Shown piece by piece: positions 60,799 through 64,000 of a DNA stretch of 64,000 bases. The notes under the pieces are model-generated. The model was not told where the DNA came from. It did not search any database and saw only the letters and a program-made list of their open reading frames with translations. Position 1 is the stretch's first letter. Every line of letters starts with the position of its first letter. The position numbers and the translations under genes were made by a program. The DNA comes from Pantoea piersonii (GTDB taxonomy: Bacteria > Pseudomonadota > Gammaproteobacteria > Enterobacterales > Enterobacteriaceae). Where the stretch lies: NCBI RefSeq assembly GCF_003612015.1, contig NZ_RARB01000007.1, forward strand, positions 124,562 to 188,561. Direction: 5' to 3'.

Positions 60799-61174
60799 AT
60801 GGCTGCTCCTCTGGCTGAGCGCAGCCAGTCTGTATGCCGCGCCGCGCGACCCGTTTCAGCCGCTGGCGAGCAGCCTGTGCGTCGCGCCGACCGCCCTGAC
60901 CGGCTGGCGACTGCAGGGCGTGCTGGGACGAGCGGCTGCCCTGCGCGCCTGGCTGGTTTCTCCCCAGGGCACCATCGTTAAGATCGCCCTGGCGGATCCC
61001 CTTCCGCTGTCGGGCTGGCGAATGAGCGCCATCGCGCCTCGCAGCCTGACGCTAACAACAAGCAGCGGCTGCTCGCCGCAGATGATCACTTTCTCCCTGA
61101 AAGGAAGCGCTTATGCTCAGGATAATCCTCTTTCTGCTGGCGAGCCTCTGGCTGGCGCCGACGCTGGCGAATGA
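60788..61174 (+). CDS. hofP: DNA-uptake pilot-like protein HofP (PilP-like)
   Basis: Small periplasmic protein of the PilP/ComD class that links the inner-membrane complex to the secretin. The 128-residue product has a signal peptide (MHAKWLLLWLSAASLYA) and the PilP-type start RDPFQPL. It also has TGWRLQGVLGR and a pair of Cys residues (Cys31 and about Cys98). Its final 20 codons run past the hofQ start, a 62-base overlap; whether the annotated stop is native is discussed in the findings. Confidence 0.8.
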   Translation: MHAKWLLLWLSAASLYAAPRDPFQPLASSLCVAPTALTGWRLQGVLGRAAALRAWLVSPQGTIVKIALADPLPLSGWRMSAIAPRSLTLTTSSGCSPQMITFSLKGSAYAQDNPLSAGEPLAGADAGE

Positions 61175-62378
61175 CGACGATAACGGCCAGCGGCTCAGCC
61201 TCAATTTCGATGATGCGCCGGTAGCCCGGATTCTGCAGGCGCTGGCGGATTATCAGCACCTTAACCTGTTAATCGCCCCTGGCGTGGAGGGAAGCCTCTC
61301 GCTGCGGCTTGATGACGTGCCCTGGAAGCAGGCGCTGTCGCTGGTGACGCGGCTGGCGGCGCTCACGGTAGTGGAAGAGGAGAACGTGCTGCTGGTCTAC
61401 CCCGACAGCTGGCTACAGCAACAGCAGCAAGAGCAGGCGGCCAGCACGCCGCCGCCGCTGGAGCTGCGCGCCGTGACGCTGCACTACGCTAACGCGGCAG
61501 AGGTCTATCGCAGCCTGCAGGGGGAGCGGCAGACGCTGCTGACGCCGCGCGGCAGCGTGACCCTGGATGCGCGCGCTAATGCCTTGCTGCTGCGCGATAC
61601 GCCCTCGGCGCTCAGGGATGCCGAACGCTGGCTGCAGGCGCTTGATGTGCCGCTTGAGCAGGTCGAGCTGGCGGCGCATATCGTCACCATCAGCGAGGAG
61701 ACGCTGCGCGAACTCGGCGTTAACTGGAACCTGTCTGCCAGCGCGGACGCGGTGACCGACGCGTTGCGTAATCCACGACTGGCGATTCCACTGGCGGCGA
61801 GCTCGCCGGGAATAACGGCGGGCGTCACGCTGGCGCGGGTCGGCGGTCGGCTGCTCGATCTGGAGCTAAGTGCGCTGGAGCAGGAAAACCAGGTCGATAT
61901 TATCGCCAGTCCGCGTCTGTTCACCTCGCACCAGCAGAAGGCGATGATCAAGCAGGGCAGCGAAATTCCGTATGAAGTTTCGGCAGGCAACAGCGGCGCG
62001 ACTACTATTGAATTTAAAGAGGCGGTGCTGGGCATGGAGGTCACGCCTGATGTACTGGGCAACGGGCGCATCCACCTGAAAATCCGTATCAGCCAGAACG
62101 TGCCGGGCCGTGCGATTCAGAACGGCGACAGCAGCATACTCTCCATTGATAAGCAGGAGATCGAAACGCAGGTCACCCTGAAAGATGGCGAAACCCTGGC
62201 GCTGGGCGGTATTTTTCAGCAGCAGCGAAGCCGGGGCGAAAATCGCGTGCCGGTGCTGGGCAATATCCCGCTGCTGGGGGCGCTGTTTCGTCATCAGACC
62301 GCGGAAAATAAAAAACGCGAGCTGGTAATCTTCATTACGCCGCGATTGGTCAGGGAAGCAGCGCTTACGGCCGGATAA
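61113..62378 (+). CDS. hofQ: Outer-membrane secretin HofQ
   Basis: Secretin forming the outer-membrane gate for DNA uptake, ComE/PilQ class. The 421-residue product has a signal peptide (MLRIILFLLASLWLAPTLA) and an N0-like STN domain (NFDDAPVARILQALADYQHLNLLIAPGVEG). N1 repeats and the secretin core follow, with VGGRLLDLELSALEQENQVDIIASPRL and the C-terminal signature ELVIFITPRLV. AAGGAAG lies within hofP before the ATG. It ends the hof cluster; aroK follows after 360 bases. Confidence 0.94.
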   Translation: MLRIILFLLASLWLAPTLANDDDNGQRLSLNFDDAPVARILQALADYQHLNLLIAPGVEGSLSLRLDDVPWKQALSLVTRLAALTVVEEENVLLVYPDSWLQQQQQEQAASTPPPLELRAVTLHYANAAEVYRSLQGERQTLLTPRGSVTLDARANALLLRDTPSALRDAERWLQALDVPLEQVELAAHIVTISEETLRELGVNWNLSASADAVTDALRNPRLAIPLAASSPGITAGVTLARVGGRLLDLELSALEQENQVDIIASPRLFTSHQQKAMIKQGSEIPYEVSAGNSGATTIEFKEAVLGMEVTPDVLGNGRIHLKIRISQNVPGRAIQNGDSSILSIDKQEIETQVTLKDGETLALGGIFQQQRSRGENRVPVLGNIPLLGALFRHQTAENKKRELVIFITPRLVREAALTAG

Positions 62379-62738
62379 ACCGGAAAATGCGCTCCGTAGT
62401 GCCAACTGCGTTGACGCAGGACTGGAATTAGCATACAAGGTTTAGCGATTTTTAGAACGCTGTAACCGTCCCGACGGCGCGTATCCGTCAGGGTCAGATA
62501 TCTCTCCTGAAGGCGGCGCGTAAAAAGCGCAGCGCTAATGCGCATCGTTTCGCATATTGCACACCGGTCCCGCAAGGGGAATGCCGGGCGCGATTTATTC
62601 GGTTGCCAAACGCCCTTGAGTGTTGAGATAATTTTTCGTCTGACTCTTGCTAACGCTCATGAGGTCTCAGTTCCTGTCCCGCCAGCGATATCGCTGAACG
62701 CGGGGTATCATCAACGAATTCTTAGTAATACCGACAAA
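62379..62738. other. Intergenic region between hofQ and aroK
   Basis: 360 bases with no gene I can support. It carries the presumed aroK promoter and a long untranslated leader of about 100 bases. An open frame continuing upstream of aroK to 62538 is unlikely to be coding, because the aroK protein aligns only from 62739. Confidence 0.55.
62603..62632 (+). promoter_or_regulatory. Candidate aroK promoter
   Basis: TTGCCA (62603-62608) and GATAAT (62627-62632) are spaced by 18 bases. This is a fair sigma-70 promoter, starting transcription about 100 bases before the aroK ATG. Confidence 0.5.
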
Positions 62739-63260
62739 ATGGCAGAGAAACGCAATATCTTTCTGGTTGGGCCGATGGGTGCCGGCAAAAGCACTATTGG
62801 TCGTCAGTTAGCTCAGCAACTCAATATGGAATTTTTCGATTCCGATCAGGAAATTGAGCGACGTACCGGAGCGGATGTGGGCTGGGTATTTGACGTCGAG
62901 GGCGAAGCTGGATTTCGTGACCGCGAAGAAAAAATCATTAACGAGCTGACCGAGAAGCAGGGCATTGTCCTGGCGACCGGCGGCGGTTCCGTCAAATCTC
63001 GGGAAACACGCAATCGTCTCTCCGCCCGCGGTGTCGTGGTGTATCTTGAAACCACCATTGAGAAACAGCTGGCACGCACGCAGCGCGATAAAAAGCGCCC
63101 GTTGCTGCAGGTTGATTCACCGCCGCGTGAAGTGCTTGAAGCGCTGGCGGGCGAGCGCAACCCGCTCTATGAAGAGATCGCGGATGTCACCATTCGTACT
63201 GACGATCAAAGTGCGAAAGTGGTGGCCAACCAGATTATCCACATGTTGGAAAAAAACTGA
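62739..63260 (+). CDS. aroK: Shikimate kinase I
   Basis: Phosphorylates shikimate to shikimate-3-phosphate in aromatic amino-acid synthesis. The 173-residue product equals E. coli AroK. P-loop [14 protein letters not shown], shikimate-binding [19 protein letters not shown] and [11 protein letters not shown], and lid QRDKKRPLL are all visible. The ATG at 62739 gives [11 protein letters not shown]; it has almost no Shine-Dalgarno sequence (ACCGACAAA precedes it). aroB follows after 38 bases. Confidence 0.97.
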   Translation: MAEKRNIFLVGPMGAGKSTIGRQLAQQLNMEFFDSDQEIERRTGADVGWVFDVEGEAGFRDREEKIINELTEKQGIVLATGGGSVKSRETRNRLSARGVVVYLETTIEKQLARTQRDKKRPLLQVDSPPREVLEALAGERNPLYEEIADVTIRTDDQSAKVVANQIIHMLEKN

Positions 63261-63298
63261 TCTAATGCCGAAAGGCTCAGTAACAGGTATCGAGCATC

Positions 63299-64000
63299 AT
63301 GGAGAAGATCACCGTCTCACTGGGAGAGCGTAGCTATCCCATCACCATTGCCGCCGGACTGTTCAAGGATCCGGCTTCTTTTTGGCCGCTGAAAGCGGGT
63401 GATAACGCGATGCTGGTCACCAACCAGACGCTGGAGCCGCTCTATCTTGAAAAGCTCTCGGCGCTGCTGACGGCTGCGGGCGTCAAAGTGGATCAGGTGA
63501 TTCTACCCGACGGCGAGCAGTACAAAACGCTGGCTGTGATGGATGAGGTCTTTACCGCGTTACTACAAAAGCCGCACGGCCGCGACACCACGCTTATTGC
63601 GCTGGGCGGCGGCGTGATCGGCGATCTTACCGGCTTTGCGGCCGCCAGCTATCAGCGCGGCGTGCGCTTTATTCAGGTGCCCACCACGCTGCTGTCGCAG
63701 GTCGATTCATCGGTCGGCGGCAAAACGGCCGTTAACCACCCGTTAGGCAAAAACATGATCGGCGCTTTCTACCAGCCCGCATCGGTAGTGATCGATACTG
63801 ACTGTCTGCGCACGCTGCCGCCGCGCGAGCTGGCTTCAGGCCTGGCGGAAGTGATCAAATACGGCATTATTCTGGACGGCGATTTCTTTAGCTGGCTGGA
63901 GCAAAACCTCGATGCACTGCTGGCGCTGGATGAACAGGCGACAGCCTGGTGCATTCGCCGCTGCTGCGAGCTTAAGGCAGAGGTCGTCGCGGCGGATGAG
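63299..64000 (+). CDS. aroB: 3-dehydroquinate synthase (3' end cut)
   Basis: Converts DAHP to 3-dehydroquinate, second step of the shikimate pathway, with NAD and zinc. The frame starts at ATG 63299 ([20 protein letters not shown]) and runs open to the end of the window, 234 codons, about two thirds of the family's 360. Conserved blocks present: [49 protein letters not shown] and [13 protein letters not shown]. It forms the aroKB operon. The C-terminal zinc-ligand histidines lie beyond the window. Confidence 0.97.
   Translation, partial: MEKITVSLGERSYPITIAAGLFKDPASFWPLKAGDNAMLVTNQTLEPLYLEKLSALLTAAGVKVDQVILPDGEQYKTLAVMDEVFTALLQKPHGRDTTLIALGGGVIGDLTGFAAASYQRGVRFIQVPTTLLSQVDSSVGGKTAVNHPLGKNMIGAFYQPASVVIDTDCLRTLPPRELASGLAEVIKYGIILDGDFFSWLEQNLDALLALDEQATAWCIRRCCELKAEVVAADE

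Noticed and set aside
62538..62738. N-terminal extension of AroK
   Set aside because: The frame is open but the 67 extra residues do not resemble AroK, and a promoter candidate lies inside this stretch.

Overview
The window is a contiguous piece of an enterobacterial core chromosome. Nearly every gene is recognisable by protein sequence and by order as the E. coli segment from ftsE-rpoH through liv, ugp, gnt, asd, glg, glp, nfuA-bioH, yhgF-greB-ompR-envZ-pckA and mrcA-hof to aroKB. The DNA is visibly G+C rich. Several blocks E. coli carries here are absent: livJ, yhhX, rtc/malT/malP, gntT, feoABC. Together these suggest an Erwiniaceae member (Pantoea/Mixta/Erwinia type) rather than Escherichia. 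Genus assignment is an inference; no database was searched.

Layout. 1-3.2 kb: ftsE (5' cut), ftsX, rpoH, panM. 3.5-8.4 kb: branched-chain amino acid transporter livKHMGF with a single binding-protein gene. 8.4-13.6 kb: an ERIC-like repeat, a double Pho box and ugpBAECQ. 13.6-17.4 kb: yhhA, ggt, yhhY, the small RNA gene ryhB behind a Fur box, and the pirin yhhW. 17.5-22.7 kb: gntR-gntK-gntU, yhgN, asd. 23-32.5 kb: the glycogen operon glgBXCAP. 32.6-36.3 kb: glpD divergent from glpEGR, with two GlpR operators. 36.6-41.3 kb: solitary malQ, nfuA (IscR box), gntX, bioH and a small YhcN-like periplasmic protein. 41.3-43 kb: a GH13_18 sugar phosphorylase resembling YcjM (glucosylglycerate phosphorylase). 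43.1-49 kb: yhgF, greB, a small YjbE-like secreted protein, ompR-envZ. 49-56.1 kb: pckA, hslO, hslR, yrfG, igaA, nudE. 56.3-64 kb: mrcA, hofMNOPQ, aroK, aroB (3' cut).

Functionally the window mixes envelope biogenesis and stress (FtsEX, RpoH, OmpR-EnvZ, IgaA, PBP1a, Hsp33), uptake systems (leucine-type amino acids, glycerol-3-phosphate, gluconate) and storage-carbon metabolism (glycogen synthesis and breakdown, malQ, a disaccharide phosphorylase). Regulatory sites readable directly in the DNA match their genes: PhoB for ugp, Fur for ryhB, GntR/CRP for gntKU, GlpR for glpD, IscR for nfuA, sigma-E and DnaA for rpoH.

I found no phage, transposon, CRISPR, toxin-antitoxin or defence locus and no convincing wholly new system. 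The least ordinary parts are two small insertions relative to E. coli order (YhcN-like plus YcjM-like genes where feo normally lies, and the orphan YjbE-like gene between greB and ompR), the maltose locus reduced to malQ, the ERIC-like palindrome, and two unassigned dyads upstream of yhhW and glgB.
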